From Nevskiaceae bacterium (GTDB taxonomy: Bacteria; Pseudomonadota; Gammaproteobacteria; Steroidobacterales; Steroidobacteraceae), in assembly GCA_024234075.1 (NCBI GenBank), contig JACKOV010000003.1:310001-374000 (forward strand): a stretch of 64,000 nucleotides of DNA, in the 5' to 3' direction. This document shows, piece after piece, positions 42,780 through 51,183 of this stretch. The translations under genes and the position numbers were made by a program. Position 1 is the stretch's first letter. Each line of letters begins with the position of its first letter. The notes beneath the pieces were generated by a model that saw only the letters and a program-made list of their open reading frames with translations, had not been told where the DNA came from and did no database searches.

Positions 42780-43766
42780 ATGGTCGAAACGCAGGTTCTC
42801 GCAGTCGTCATGGGCTCGGCCGGCGTGATCACGCTCGATCGTCCGCGCGCCCTCAATGCGCTGGATACCGCGATGATCGAAGCCATCGATGCCGCGCTCG
42901 ATCGCTTCGCTCGCGATCCGGCGGTACGGGCGGTCGTGCTGCGCTCGTCGAGCGAACGGGCCTTCTGTGCCGGCGGCGACATGCGCCGGATCCGCGAGCT
43001 CTGCCTCGCCGGCGAGTTCGCCGTCGCCGAGCGCTTTTTTGCGACCGAATTCGCCCTCAACCGGCGGCTGGCCGGCTTCGATCTGCCGGTGGTCGCGCTG
43101 ATCGACGGCATCTGCATGGGCGGCGGGCTCGGCTTGTCGGTTCACGGCCGTTTCCGTGTCGCCACCGAGCGCGCGGTGTTCGCCATGCCGGAGACCGCGC
43201 TCGGCTATTTCCCGGACGTCGGGGGCAGCCATTTCCTGCCGCGCCTGCCGGCGGCGCTCGGCCGTTGGCTGGGGCTGACCGGTGCGCGTCTCGACGGGCC
43301 GGAAGCGGTCGCGCTCGGGCTGGCGACGCATTTTGTGCCGCAGGCGCAGCTGGCGCCGCTGCTCGAGGCGCTGACGCGAGTCGATCCTGCCACGACGGTG
43401 GCCGCGACGCTCGATCGACATGCCGTTGCGGCCGAGGCGCCGCGCCTCGCGGCAATCGCCGGCGATTGCGCTGCGACTTTCGGCGTGGCGGATGATCGGC
43501 CGGAGTTGCAAGCCGTGCTGCAGCGCCACGGCGGTGAATTCGCGCGCGAGGCCCTGGCCGCGCTGGCGCAGGCTTCGCCCCATAGCCTCGATGTCACGCT
43601 GGCGCTGTTCACCGTCGGCCAGTGGCAATCGCTGGCCGACTGTCTGGAGTGCGAGCGGCTCGCGGCGGAGGCCATCCTGCGTCACCCCGATTTCGTCGAA
43701 GGCGTGCGGGCGGTACTGGTCGACAAGACCCGCGATCCGCGCTGGCAGCCTGCCAGCTTGCCGTGA
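42780..43766 (+). CDS. 3-hydroxyisobutyryl-CoA hydrolase-like enzyme
   Basis: A 328-residue crotonase-superfamily enzyme of the HIBYL-CoA hydrolase type, acting in valine breakdown. The N-terminus has ITLDRPRALNALDTAMI and the first oxyanion loop FCAGGDMRRI. The second half has DGICMGGGLGLSVHG, the catalytic segment MPETALGYFPDVGGSHFLPR, and the C-terminal marker HPDFVEGVRAVLVDKTRDPRWQP, given here in parts. That marker separates HIBCH from enoyl-CoA hydratases. It is monocistronic; no other valine genes are adjacent. Confidence 0.85.
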   Translation: MVETQVLAVVMGSAGVITLDRPRALNALDTAMIEAIDAALDRFARDPAVRAVVLRSSSERAFCAGGDMRRIRELCLAGEFAVAERFFATEFALNRRLAGFDLPVVALIDGICMGGGLGLSVHGRFRVATERAVFAMPETALGYFPDVGGSHFLPRLPAALGRWLGLTGARLDGPEAVALGLATHFVPQAQLAPLLEALTRVDPATTVAATLDRHAVAAEAPRLAAIAGDCAATFGVADDRPELQAVLQRHGGEFAREALAALAQASPHSLDVTLALFTVGQWQSLADCLECERLAAEAILRHPDFVEGVRAVLVDKTRDPRWQPASLP

Positions 43767-43803
43767 GCGGCCGGCGTTCCCGCGAGCGCGCCGCGCCGGC
43801 GTG

Positions 43804-45339
43804 TCAGCCGGATGCGGAGCGCTGCGGGCGTGTCGAGTCGATGCGCAGCAGCAGCACCAGCGGTAGGGCGAGCGCCGTTGCCGCGGCCATGATGTAGAAG
43901 TCGTTGGCGTAGCTGATGCCGGCAGCCTGCCGGCCGATCTCGCCGAGTACCCGTGCGCTCGAGCCCGGATCGCCGGGCTGGGCCGCGATCGCGGCCCAGC
44001 GCAGCGCGGCGTACGGTGTGAAGTGCTCGGTGAGGTAGGCCTGGTTGATCTGGGTCGAGCGCGCCAGCAGGGCCATCGAGGCGGAGATGCCGACCGACGC
44101 GCCGATGTTGCGGGTCAAGGTCAGCAGCACGCCGGCTTCGGTGCGCTGCGGGCCGCTGAGCGTGCCGAAAGCCACGACGCTGAGCGGCACGAAGGTCAGC
44201 GGCGCCCCGCAGCCCTGCAGCAGGCCGGCGGCCACGACCTGCGCAGCCGACGTGTCGAGCGTGAACTGGCCCATCATCCACAGCGATACTGCGGTCGCGC
44301 CGACGCCGGTCGCCATCAGCAGACGCGGATCGACGCGGCCCACCAGCCGACCGGCGGCGAGCATCGCCAGCATGGCCGACACGCCGCGCGCCGCCGTCAG
44401 CCAGCCGGCCTGGGTCGGGCTGTAGCCCTGCAGCTGCTGCAGGAATCCCGGCAGCAGCACGGTCGGGCTGAAGATCGCGACCCCGATCGCGAACATCACG
44501 ATCAGCGCCAGCACGAAGTTGCGATCGCGAAACAGCTGCAGATCGACGAAGGGTCGCTGCCGGGTCAACGAGTGCGCGATGAACATGTAGAAGCAGAGCG
44601 CCGCGAAAAAGGCTTCGGCGACGATCTCGGTCGATTCGAACCAGTCCTCGCCCTGGCCGCGATCCAGCATCAGCTGGAACAGGCCGATGGCCAGCGACAG
44701 CAGAATGAAGCCGGTCAGGTCGAAGGGGCGGCGTGCATCGCCGTCGCCGCGTCGCATGGTGGCCAGCAGGCCGACGAACGACAGCACTCCCACCGGCAGG
44801 TTGATGTAGAACGCCCAGCGCCAGGAGTACTCGTCGGTCAGCCAGCCGCCGAGGGTCGGTCCGATCACCGGACCAAGGAGTACGCCCATGCCCCACATCG
44901 CCGTGACCTTGGCGTGCTGCTCGCGCGGGAACTCCTGCAGCAGCACCACTTGTGCGAGCGGCACCAGGGCCGCGCCGGAGGCGCCTTGCAGGATCCGGAA
45001 GCCGACCATCTGCCCGAGATCGGTCGCGAGGCCGCAGAGCATCGAGCCGAGCGTGAAACCGGCGATGCTCCACAGCATCACCGGTCGCAGGCCATAGCGG
45101 GTGCCGAGCCAGCCGGCCAGCGGTGTCATGACCGCACTGACCACGATGTAGGAGGTCAGGATCCAGGCCGCCTGGTCCTGCGTGGCCTGCAGCGTGCCCT
45201 GCATGTGCGGCAGGGCGACGTTCACGATCGTCGAGTCGATCGTGTAGAGCATGGTCGCCAGCACGATGGCCAGCGACAGCAGCAGCCGGCGCGAATCGGT
45301 GGGCGCGGCAGCAGCTGCCGGCGCAAGGCTGGCGTTCAT
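43804..45339 (-). CDS. emrB: DHA2-family drug efflux MFS transporter (EmrB-like)
   Basis: A 511-residue transporter with about 14 helices of the EmrB/QacA subfamily. Motifs are DSTIVNVALPHMQG at the first helix, AGWLGTRYGLRPVML for MFS motif A, ILQGASGAALVPLAQ, and LLGPVIGPTLGGWLTDEYSW for motif C. With the periplasmic adaptor encoded 11 bp upstream it should export toxic compounds across the envelope. No outer-membrane channel gene is adjacent, so a TolC-like protein must be encoded elsewhere. It is the last gene of the MarR-adaptor-transporter operon. Confidence 0.92.
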   Translation of the reverse strand: MNASLAPAAAAAPTDSRRLLLSLAIVLATMLYTIDSTIVNVALPHMQGTLQATQDQAAWILTSYIVVSAVMTPLAGWLGTRYGLRPVMLWSIAGFTLGSMLCGLATDLGQMVGFRILQGASGAALVPLAQVVLLQEFPREQHAKVTAMWGMGVLLGPVIGPTLGGWLTDEYSWRWAFYINLPVGVLSFVGLLATMRRGDGDARRPFDLTGFILLSLAIGLFQLMLDRGQGEDWFESTEIVAEAFFAALCFYMFIAHSLTRQRPFVDLQLFRDRNFVLALIVMFAIGVAIFSPTVLLPGFLQQLQGYSPTQAGWLTAARGVSAMLAMLAAGRLVGRVDPRLLMATGVGATAVSLWMMGQFTLDTSAAQVVAAGLLQGCGAPLTFVPLSVVAFGTLSGPQRTEAGVLLTLTRNIGASVGISASMALLARSTQINQAYLTEHFTPYAALRWAAIAAQPGDPGSSARVLGEIGRQAAGISYANDFYIMAAATALALPLVLLLRIDSTRPQRSASG

Positions 45340-45350
45340 CGGCGTATCCG

Positions 45351-46478
45351 TCAGCGTCGCAAGGCCGCAAACCAGCGATCGAAGCGACGATGCGGCCCGG
45401 TATCGATGCGTACCTCGGCGCTCATGCCGTCACGCAAGGGCGGATCGTCCGAGCCGGGCTGCAGCGCGATGCGCACCGGGATGCGTTGCACGACCTTGAC
45501 CCAGTTGCCCGAGGCATTCTGCGGTGGCAGCACCGAAAACGCCGCACCGGTCGCCTGCGAGATGCTCTCGACCGTGCCGTGCCAGCGGTGCTGGCGGTAG
45601 GTGTCGACTTCGATTTCGACCTGCTGGCCGGCCCGCACCCACTCGAGATCGGTCTCTTTGAGGTTCGCTTCGACCCAGGCCGCGCGGTGGGTGACGATGG
45701 CGAATGCCGGGCGCCCCATTTCGGCACGACTGCCGACCTTGGGCAGCTGACTGACGACACCGGCCTGCGGCGCGTGCACCACGCTGCGCGCAAGGTCGAT
45801 GCGGGCCCGCGCCAGCTCGGCGGCGGCGGCCTGCACTGCCGGATACTCGTCGGTCGGCAGGCCGGCATTGCCACCGAGCTTGGCGATGGTCTGCTCGGCC
45901 TGCAGCCGCATCACGGTGGCGCTGCCGAGGGCGATGTCGGTCGAACGCTGCACGGCGTCGAGCTGCGAGGCGGGGATCAGGCGGGCTGCGGCGAGCTGCT
46001 GCTGGCGTTGCAGCTCGCGGGACGAAAGCTCCGCGGCGCGCGCGGCGACGGCTGCCTGGCCGACCTTCTCCCGCCAGCTGGCCTTGAGCGCCTCGATGTC
46101 GGCGCGCGCCGTACCGAGCCGTGCTTCGGCGGCGGCGACCGCGATCTTGGCGGTCGTATCGTCGAGGCGCAGGATGACCTGGCCGGCGGCGACCTGCTCG
46201 TTCTCGACGGCCTCGACCGCGATCACGTCGCCCGAGACCTGCGGCGCAACGTCGATCAGGTCCTGGTGCACATAGGCGTTGTCGGTGTCGACGTAGCGGC
46301 CGGTGCTGCCGTACAAGGCGATCGCGCCGGCCGCGACCACGAGCGGCACGATCCACAGCAGCAGGCGGCGACGCCATGGACTGGCGGCCGTGACAGCGGC
46401 GGTGGCTGCAGCGGGCGTAGCGGCGGCGGGCGGCGGAGTCGCCGCGGTGTCGTCGTCCGGGATCAGCGGGCCTTCCAT
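45351..46478 (-). CDS. emrA: EmrA/HlyD-family periplasmic adaptor
   Basis: A 375-residue membrane-fusion protein. After an Ala/Pro-rich cytoplasmic start comes one membrane helix (LLLWIVPLVVAAGAIALYG, about 35-53). The EmrA signature DTDNAYVHQDLIDVAPQVSG is followed by the lipoyl half VENEQVAAGQVILRLDD, a coiled-coil hairpin (about 110-215), the second lipoyl half (APQAGVVSQLPKVGSRAEMG) and a beta-barrel domain. It bridges the EmrB-like pump to an outer-membrane channel. The ATG follows the MarR stop directly. Confidence 0.92.
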   Translation of the reverse strand: MEGPLIPDDDTAATPPPAAATPAAATAAVTAASPWRRRLLLWIVPLVVAAGAIALYGSTGRYVDTDNAYVHQDLIDVAPQVSGDVIAVEAVENEQVAAGQVILRLDDTTAKIAVAAAEARLGTARADIEALKASWREKVGQAAVAARAAELSSRELQRQQQLAAARLIPASQLDAVQRSTDIALGSATVMRLQAEQTIAKLGGNAGLPTDEYPAVQAAAAELARARIDLARSVVHAPQAGVVSQLPKVGSRAEMGRPAFAIVTHRAAWVEANLKETDLEWVRAGQQVEIEVDTYRQHRWHGTVESISQATGAAFSVLPPQNASGNWVKVVQRIPVRIALQPGSDDPPLRDGMSAEVRIDTGPHRRFDRWFAALRR

Positions 46479-46973
46479 TCAGGGGGTCTCCAGCGCGAGA
46501 TTCGCGCGCATCCTTTCGAGCGCCGCACGCAGCGCGGCGCGTTCGGCGGCCGGTACGCCGCGCAGGGCGCGCGCCATCGTGTGGGCCATGATGGTCTGCA
46601 TCCGCTCGATCAACGGGCCGGCGGCGGCATCGAGATGGATGCGGAATGCGCGCCGGTCGGCCGCATCCGGCCGGCGGCGCAGGTAGCCGTCGGTTTCCAG
46701 GCGGTCGATCATCCGTCCGACCGTGGCCGTGCTCAGGTCGAGGAAGGTGGCCAGTTCCGCCTGGCTGCAGCCGGGGTACTGATCGACGTAGATCAGCAAC
46801 CGCGACAAGGCCGGTGTCAGGTGCAGGCCCGAGGCCTGGCGGCGGAACTCGGCGCGCGAGCGGCGCACCACGTCGGCCAGCAGGAAACCCAGCGAATAGG
46901 CCCGCGGCGATCCGGCCGGGGCGACGCGGCCGGGTGGGCGCGGGCGGCGGGACGAGGGGCGGGAGGCGGACAT
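46479..46973 (-). CDS. MarR-family repressor of the efflux operon
   Basis: A winged-helix MarR regulator of about 164 residues. The DNA-binding part has LTPALSRLLIYVDQYPGCSQ, LATFLDLSTATVGRMIDRLE and the wing DGYLRRRPDAADRRAFRIHL. I start at ATG 46973, just before the basic MSASRPSSRRPRPPGR stretch; the frame is open to 47054. It heads the emrA-emrB operon, as EmrR does. The inverted repeat at 46992-47020 immediately upstream is the likely operator. Ligand release by drugs or phenolics is known for the family and inferred here. Confidence 0.88.
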   Translation of the reverse strand: MSASRPSSRRPRPPGRVAPAGSPRAYSLGFLLADVVRRSRAEFRRQASGLHLTPALSRLLIYVDQYPGCSQAELATFLDLSTATVGRMIDRLETDGYLRRRPDAADRRAFRIHLDAAAGPLIERMQTIMAHTMARALRGVPAAERAALRAALERMRANLALETP

Positions 46974-46991
46974 GCGGGGTGGGGCAGATGA

Positions 46992-47020
46992 TAACCTTGG
47001 CTGATAGTAATCCAGGGTTA
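46992..47020. promoter_or_regulatory. Candidate MarR operator (inverted repeat)
   Basis: TAACCTTGG-N11-CCAGGGTTA is a 9-bp inverted repeat with one mismatch, 19 bp upstream of the marR start. A TACTAT hexamer on the minus strand lies inside the spacer and could be the -10, so binding would block transcription. Confidence 0.6.
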
Positions 47021-47166
47021 CGATCCTGGCGGACCCGGAACCGCCGGGATTCACCGGCCGCCGTCCCGCGGCTGGCGGTGAACCTCGCTACTGCAAAGGT
47101 GTTGTCTTCAGGGCAAAGAGCTTGCCCGCAGCGACGCTATGCCCCCACTCAGCCGCTGCGTCCGGA

Positions 47167-48294
47167 CTACGCCTTGCCGCAGAGCGGCACGGTGTCGTGT
47201 ACCCAGTTGCCCGGTTCTTCGCGCCGACCCGGTGAAGGGATGACCAGCACCTGGCGACGCCGCAACTGCTCGAAGCGGTCGATGTCGATCTCGTTACCGG
47301 CCGCGGCGGAGCGCGCCACCACCTTGCGGAACGCGACTTCCATGCCGTCGGTTTCGGTCAGGAACTCCTGGGTTGGTGAGCGCGGCGTCAGCTTGGGCTC
47401 GACCTTCTCGAGCACCCGCAGGTCTTCTTCGACGGCGAGCTGGATGGCGGCCATGCGCTCGGCATCGTGCTCGGGCTCGAGCAGGTAATTGCGCGCCTGC
47501 CAGCCGATCGCACGCGACCGCCAGGGATCGATCGGCGTGCGGGCCGTGAAGCTGATCTGGCTCATGCCCTCGCGGAACGTCGGCTGGATCCGGTGGCAAA
47601 GGCCGACCAGGCTGAACTCCAGCGAGACCTGCGTCGAACGGCGCGGGCCGCTCTCGGCCAGCAGCCTGGCCATCTCGCCGGATTTCTGATCCTGCTGCGG
47701 TGCCGGCTTTTCGCGTGCGACCCGTGCGCCCCATTCGGTCAGTTCGATCGGGTAGGGCTCGAGCTTGGGCGTGCGCTTGGCGCCGAACTGGCGGTGCACG
47801 AAGTTGGTATGGGCCGTATCGAGCGAGTTTTCCTCGAAGCGCATCCAGTTGGCGTTGGCTTCGAACTGGTAGGGCATGCGCCGCCAGTGCACCGTGTCGT
47901 CGAACTCGGGGAACAGGTCGGGGATCGCAGGCCGCTGCGACTCCGGCAGGTCGCCGAGAAAGGTCCAGACCCAGCCGTATTTTTCCTGGGTGGGATAGCG
48001 GTCGACGCGTGCCCGCTTGGGCGGCACCACGCCGGGTCCGAGCGCGGGGATCAGTGTGCAGCGGCCGTCGGCGCCGAAGCGCCAGCCATGGTAGGGACAG
48101 GCGACCGTGTGCTCGACCAGCTCGCCGTCGCCGAGCGCCGCGCCACGGTGCACGCAGGTGTCGGCGAGGCAGGAGACCGCGCCGGCGGCATCGCGAAACA
48201 GCACGAAGTGGCAACCGAGCATCTGCACGCGTGTCGGCTTGTCGGTCGCGATGTCGCTCGAAGCGCAGGCGACATACCAGTTGTTGATCAACAT
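47167..48294 (-). CDS. Rieske non-haem iron oxygenase
   Basis: A 375-residue ring-hydroxylating or demethylating oxygenase, alpha subunit only (VanA/PaO-like). The [2Fe-2S] Rieske site is CVHRG (Cys47, His49) and CPYHGW (Cys66, His69). The mononuclear iron site reads ENSLDTAHTNFVH, with Asp159 bridging and His162/His167 as ligands. No ferredoxin or reductase gene is adjacent, so a shared reductase is needed. It is the last gene of a four-gene operon with a diiron oxidase, methyltransferase and small helical protein, which suggests a tailoring oxidation or O-demethylation of a small molecule. The start is ATG 48294, 41 bp after the small gene. Confidence 0.9.
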   Translation of the reverse strand: MLINNWYVACASSDIATDKPTRVQMLGCHFVLFRDAAGAVSCLADTCVHRGAALGDGELVEHTVACPYHGWRFGADGRCTLIPALGPGVVPPKRARVDRYPTQEKYGWVWTFLGDLPESQRPAIPDLFPEFDDTVHWRRMPYQFEANANWMRFEENSLDTAHTNFVHRQFGAKRTPKLEPYPIELTEWGARVAREKPAPQQDQKSGEMARLLAESGPRRSTQVSLEFSLVGLCHRIQPTFREGMSQISFTARTPIDPWRSRAIGWQARNYLLEPEHDAERMAAIQLAVEEDLRVLEKVEPKLTPRSPTQEFLTETDGMEVAFRKVVARSAAAGNEIDIDRFEQLRRRQVLVIPSPGRREEPGNWVHDTVPLCGKA

Positions 48295-48335
48295 GCCGGG
48301 ATCCTCGCGGGCGGGTCGATGATTGTATGACGGGT

Positions 48336-48722
48336 TCAGGCGGCGTCGGCGCGGCGCGGCGGCGTGCTTGCGGTGGTTTCCGCGGCAACGGCGGCGCTGC
48401 GCTCGGCCTGCTCGGCGCGCAGCGCGACGAGCTCCTGTTCGACCACGCGCAGCAGGCGTGTGACGAAGGCTTCCTGCATGGTCAGGCGTTCCTTGGCCAC
48501 TGCCGGATCGGGCACGTAGGCCTGCAGCGCGCCGGCCTGCAGCGAGCCGGACTGCACCAGCAGGCGCTCCAAGGTGTCGAGACGCTCCAGCACCGTGCCG
48601 ACTTCCTGGGCGACGGCCATCGTGATGCCGAGCACGCGATCGACCGCGGGATCCTCGAAAAAGGCGATGCGCGGCTCCGTGCTGTACTCGATTGCGGCGC
48701 GAACTGCGTTCAGTTGGTCCAT
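48336..48722 (-). CDS. Small helical protein of unknown function in the oxidase operon
   Basis: A 128-residue protein I do not recognise. It is almost entirely helical, with likely coiled-coil heptads in EVGTVLERLDTLERLLVQSG and MQEAFVTRLLRVVEQELVAL. The end is a low-complexity Ala/Thr/Pro tail (AAVAAETTASTPPRRADAA). It has no Cys, signal peptide or membrane segment. The ATG has GGAGGA eight bases upstream and lies 20 bp after the methyltransferase gene. It could be a scaffold or small subunit for one of the enzymes beside it; this is inference from position only. Confidence 0.7.
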   Translation of the reverse strand: MDQLNAVRAAIEYSTEPRIAFFEDPAVDRVLGITMAVAQEVGTVLERLDTLERLLVQSGSLQAGALQAYVPDPAVAKERLTMQEAFVTRLLRVVEQELVALRAEQAERSAAVAAETTASTPPRRADAA

Positions 48723-48742
48723 GGTCGTGTTCCTCCGCGGTG

Positions 48743-49888
48743 TCAGTTGCGGCTCGAGGCCGCAGCCGGTTTCTCGGCGATCACGGCATACCAGTGACCG
48801 GGCCCGTTGATCTTGCCGAGCTGGATCTCGCGCACCGTGTCCGCCGGGAAACCGGCAGCCTTCAGCTCGGGCACCATGTCGGCGTCGGCATAGCTTTCCC
48901 AGAACGGCTCGTCGTTGTAGTAGACGTCGTAGGCCCTTTCGGCCTGTTCGAATGGCGTGCGCGTGGCGTTCTGGATCGCGACATCCTGGTTCACATTGAG
49001 ACCGCCGGGCGCCAGCAGCCGCCAGATCTCGCGGAAGGTGGCGTTGCGGGTTTCGTCCGAGGCTTCGTGGAACAGGTTGTGCGAGACGATCAGGTCGAAA
49101 TGGCCGTCGGGGAAGGTGGTCGCGCTGCAGTCCATCTGGTGGAAGAACACCCGCGCGCCGAGCGATTCGGCACGTGCGCTGGCATAGCGCAGCATGGCGG
49201 CGCCGACGTCGATCGCATGCACCTCGGCGTCGGGGAACTCCTGCGCATAGGGCACCGAGCTGGCGCCGGCCGAGCAGCCCAGGTCGAGGATGCGCCGCGG
49301 TGCGAAGCCGGGGCGATTGGCCTTGATCCAGCGGATCGCGGCGAACCCTTTGCTGTCGTCGCCGCCCATGCCCTGGCCCATGGAATAGAGGTTGCCGCCG
49401 GCTTCGTACAAGGCGCCGGCCATGACGTCGTCGCTGCTGCTCGTATAGGCATAGCCTTGCGGCTGCAGGTGGATGTGGTGCTCCCGCATGGCCGCCGGCG
49501 GCACGAAACCCGCCGGCAGGTCGAGTCCGCCGAGCTTCTGCGGACTCTCGCGCAAGCGCTTCGCCTCGGCCTCGATCCGCTCGCGGTCGCGCATCAGCGG
49601 TTCGGTGATGGTCGCCCACATCATTTCCTGCGAGCAGCGGGTCAACGCGGCCCAGGTCTGCCAGCTGGGGTCGGCCAGCAGGCCGCGCTTGATCTCCTCG
49701 CGGTCGACCGGTGCCTTGGAGCGCAGCCGGCTTTGCAGCGCCGGTTTGACGCGCGCGTCGAAGATCAGCTGGTTGCCCGGGCGGATCCGTCCGGTGAGCT
49801 CGCGCTTCAGCGCGAGCACGAAGCGCTGCCGGGCGAGATCGTCGGCGGTCTGCCGCGCCAGCATGCTGTGCTTGAGCTCGTGGACCAT
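48743..49888 (-). CDS. SAM-dependent methyltransferase with N-terminal helical domain
   Basis: A 381-residue class I methyltransferase. The SAM-binding motif I is ILDLGCSAGASSVPYA (about 200-215), followed by the acidic AIDVGAAMLRYA, the FDLIVSHNLFHE motif IV region and FREIWRLLAPGGLN. An N-terminal region of about 190 residues, mostly helical (KRELTGRIRPGNQLIFDAR, EIKRGLLADPSWQTWAAL), precedes it and is not a family I recognise. The start is ATG 49888, 13 bp after the diiron oxidase stop. It presumably methylates a product or precursor of the neighbouring oxygenases; the acceptor atom is unknown. Confidence 0.87.
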   Translation of the reverse strand: MVHELKHSMLARQTADDLARQRFVLALKRELTGRIRPGNQLIFDARVKPALQSRLRSKAPVDREEIKRGLLADPSWQTWAALTRCSQEMMWATITEPLMRDRERIEAEAKRLRESPQKLGGLDLPAGFVPPAAMREHHIHLQPQGYAYTSSSDDVMAGALYEAGGNLYSMGQGMGGDDSKGFAAIRWIKANRPGFAPRRILDLGCSAGASSVPYAQEFPDAEVHAIDVGAAMLRYASARAESLGARVFFHQMDCSATTFPDGHFDLIVSHNLFHEASDETRNATFREIWRLLAPGGLNVNQDVAIQNATRTPFEQAERAYDVYYNDEPFWESYADADMVPELKAAGFPADTVREIQLGKINGPGHWYAVIAEKPAAASSRN

Positions 49889-49901
49889 GGCGTGGGTCTC
49901 C

Positions 49902-50621
49902 TCAGGCGGCCTGGCGCAGGCCGAAAGTTTCGTACATGCCCGACAGCATGCTGTAGCGCATCTGGGCCGATGCGCGTACCGCGGCAATCGCCCGGCGCTG
50001 CAGCTCCGGCGTGCTGGCGTAGCGGCTGGCGATCGCCAGACCCGACGCTTCGTGACCCGGATCGTTCTCGATGTGGACGTGGAAGAACTCGAGCTGGTCG
50101 TCGTCGAAGCCCATCTTGCGCATCGCATCGACCAGCATGGGATAGAGCGTCGGCAACTGGCCTTCGAGCGCGACCATGATGCCTGCGAAGGCCTCGGCCA
50201 TCGTCCGCTGGCTGGCGAGCTCCCAGATCCAGGCACGCATTGCGCGGGTCGTCGGCAGGATCAGGCCCTTCTCCTCGGCGCGGTAGATGTCATCATCCGC
50301 CATGCCGCAGGCACGCGCGAACTTGGCGCAGAGCTCGGGATGGCGCTTGGCCGGCTGGCCCGGCATCTCCTCGCCCAGGAGGTTGTCGAGCAGCTCGCGG
50401 CGGGCGTCGAGATCGGGTAGCCGCGAGTAGAGCAGGGCAAACTGCTGGGCAATTGCGTCGACGTAGTAGAAATGCTGGATCGCCCATTGGCCGAGTTGCT
50501 GGCGGGAGAGTTCTCCGCGGGCCCAGGCGAGACTGAAGGGGTGAAGCTGGCCGTGTTCGGGCTTGCGGGCAGCTTCGAGAGCCTTGGCGAAATCCTCGTT
50601 CGGCAGCAGGGCATCCATCAC
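49902..50621 (-). CDS. Haem-oxygenase-like diiron oxidase (CADD/PqqC fold)
   Basis: A 239-residue all-helical protein of the PqqC/TENA/CADD superfamily. Metal-binding residues of the HDO group are visible: Glu84 or Glu85 in LLGEEMPG, His94 in KRHPEL, Glu153 in ALEGQLPTLY and His183-x3-Asp187-x2-His190 in FHVHIENDPGHE. True PqqC lacks this set, and no other pqq genes are present, so a dimetal oxidase is more likely. Known relatives include CADD-type p-aminobenzoate synthases, UndA, BesC and SznF. The segment LHPFSLAWARGELSRQQLG is typical of the CADD/PqqC branch. It is the first gene of the operon. The substrate is unknown. Confidence 0.85.
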   Translation of the reverse strand: MMDALLPNEDFAKALEAARKPEHGQLHPFSLAWARGELSRQQLGQWAIQHFYYVDAIAQQFALLYSRLPDLDARRELLDNLLGEEMPGQPAKRHPELCAKFARACGMADDDIYRAEEKGLILPTTRAMRAWIWELASQRTMAEAFAGIMVALEGQLPTLYPMLVDAMRKMGFDDDQLEFFHVHIENDPGHEASGLAIASRYASTPELQRRAIAAVRASAQMRYSMLSGMYETFGLRQAA

Positions 50622-50657
50622 TGCAACCTCCCATGACTGACGTAGTGAGGCGAGGTT

Positions 50658-50663
50658 GTTATA
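50658..50663 (-). promoter_or_regulatory. Possible -10 of the diiron oxidase operon
   Basis: TATAAC (minus strand) sits in a short AT-rich island unusual for this genome, 37 bp upstream of the operon start. The hexamer 17 bp upstream is a poor -35 match. Confidence 0.3.
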
Positions 50664-50721
50664 GTTTTATGACGACCGGCAAGTACGCAGATACCCGTAG
50701 CCGGTTGCGGGAGAACGCCGA

Positions 50722-51120
50722 GTGATCGAATACTTCAACGAAATCCGTGTCGTCCACATCGTGGCCGCAATGGCCAGCGGTGGCCTGTTCCTGCTGCGGG
50801 GCATCGGAATGTGGCTCGGCTCGAGCCTGGGGATGCTCGCGCCGGTGCGCTGGCTCAGCGTCGCGATCGACACCACGCTGCTGGGTGCAGCGGTGGCGCT
50901 GGCGTTCATGCTGCACCGCGTCCCGCTGGAGGACCAGTGGATCACGACCAAGATCGTGCTGGTCGTGGTCTACATCGTGCTCGGTTCGCTGGCCCTGAAG
51001 CGGGCGCCGAGCGTGCGGGCGCGGCGGATCTGCCTGATCGCCGCGTTGCTGACTTTCGCCGCGATATATTGGGTGGCACGGATGCGGGGCGCCGTGCCCT
51101 GGGCGTTCCTGGGGCAGTGA
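50722..51120 (+). CDS. SirB2-family membrane protein
   Basis: A 132-residue membrane protein with four hydrophobic helices, resembling SirB2: IRVVHIVAAMASGGLFLLRG, LSVAIDTTLLGAAVALAF, WITTKIVLVVVYIVLGSLAL and ICLIAALLTFAAIYWVA. SirB2 proteins are small inner-membrane proteins of unknown biochemical role, first noted for effects on Salmonella invasion genes. The GTG start has GGGAG eight bases upstream. It is divergent from the diiron oxidase operon. Confidence 0.82.
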   Translation: MIEYFNEIRVVHIVAAMASGGLFLLRGIGMWLGSSLGMLAPVRWLSVAIDTTLLGAAVALAFMLHRVPLEDQWITTKIVLVVVYIVLGSLALKRAPSVRARRICLIAALLTFAAIYWVARMRGAVPWAFLGQ

Positions 51121-51183
51121 GCGGGGGCTATTGGCAGCGGCCGCCGGAACGTGTACCTTGTTCAGCAAAGTATGGAGTATTCG

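Noticed and set aside
44023..46991. Long plus-strand frames opposite the emrA/emrB operon
   Set aside because: Low-complexity composition and no motifs; the operon on the minus strand is unambiguous.
49902..50621. Annotating this gene as pqqC
   Set aside because: No pqqA, pqqB, pqqD or pqqE is nearby, and it keeps the H-x3-D-x2-H and Glu ligands of diiron HDO enzymes, which true PqqC does not need.
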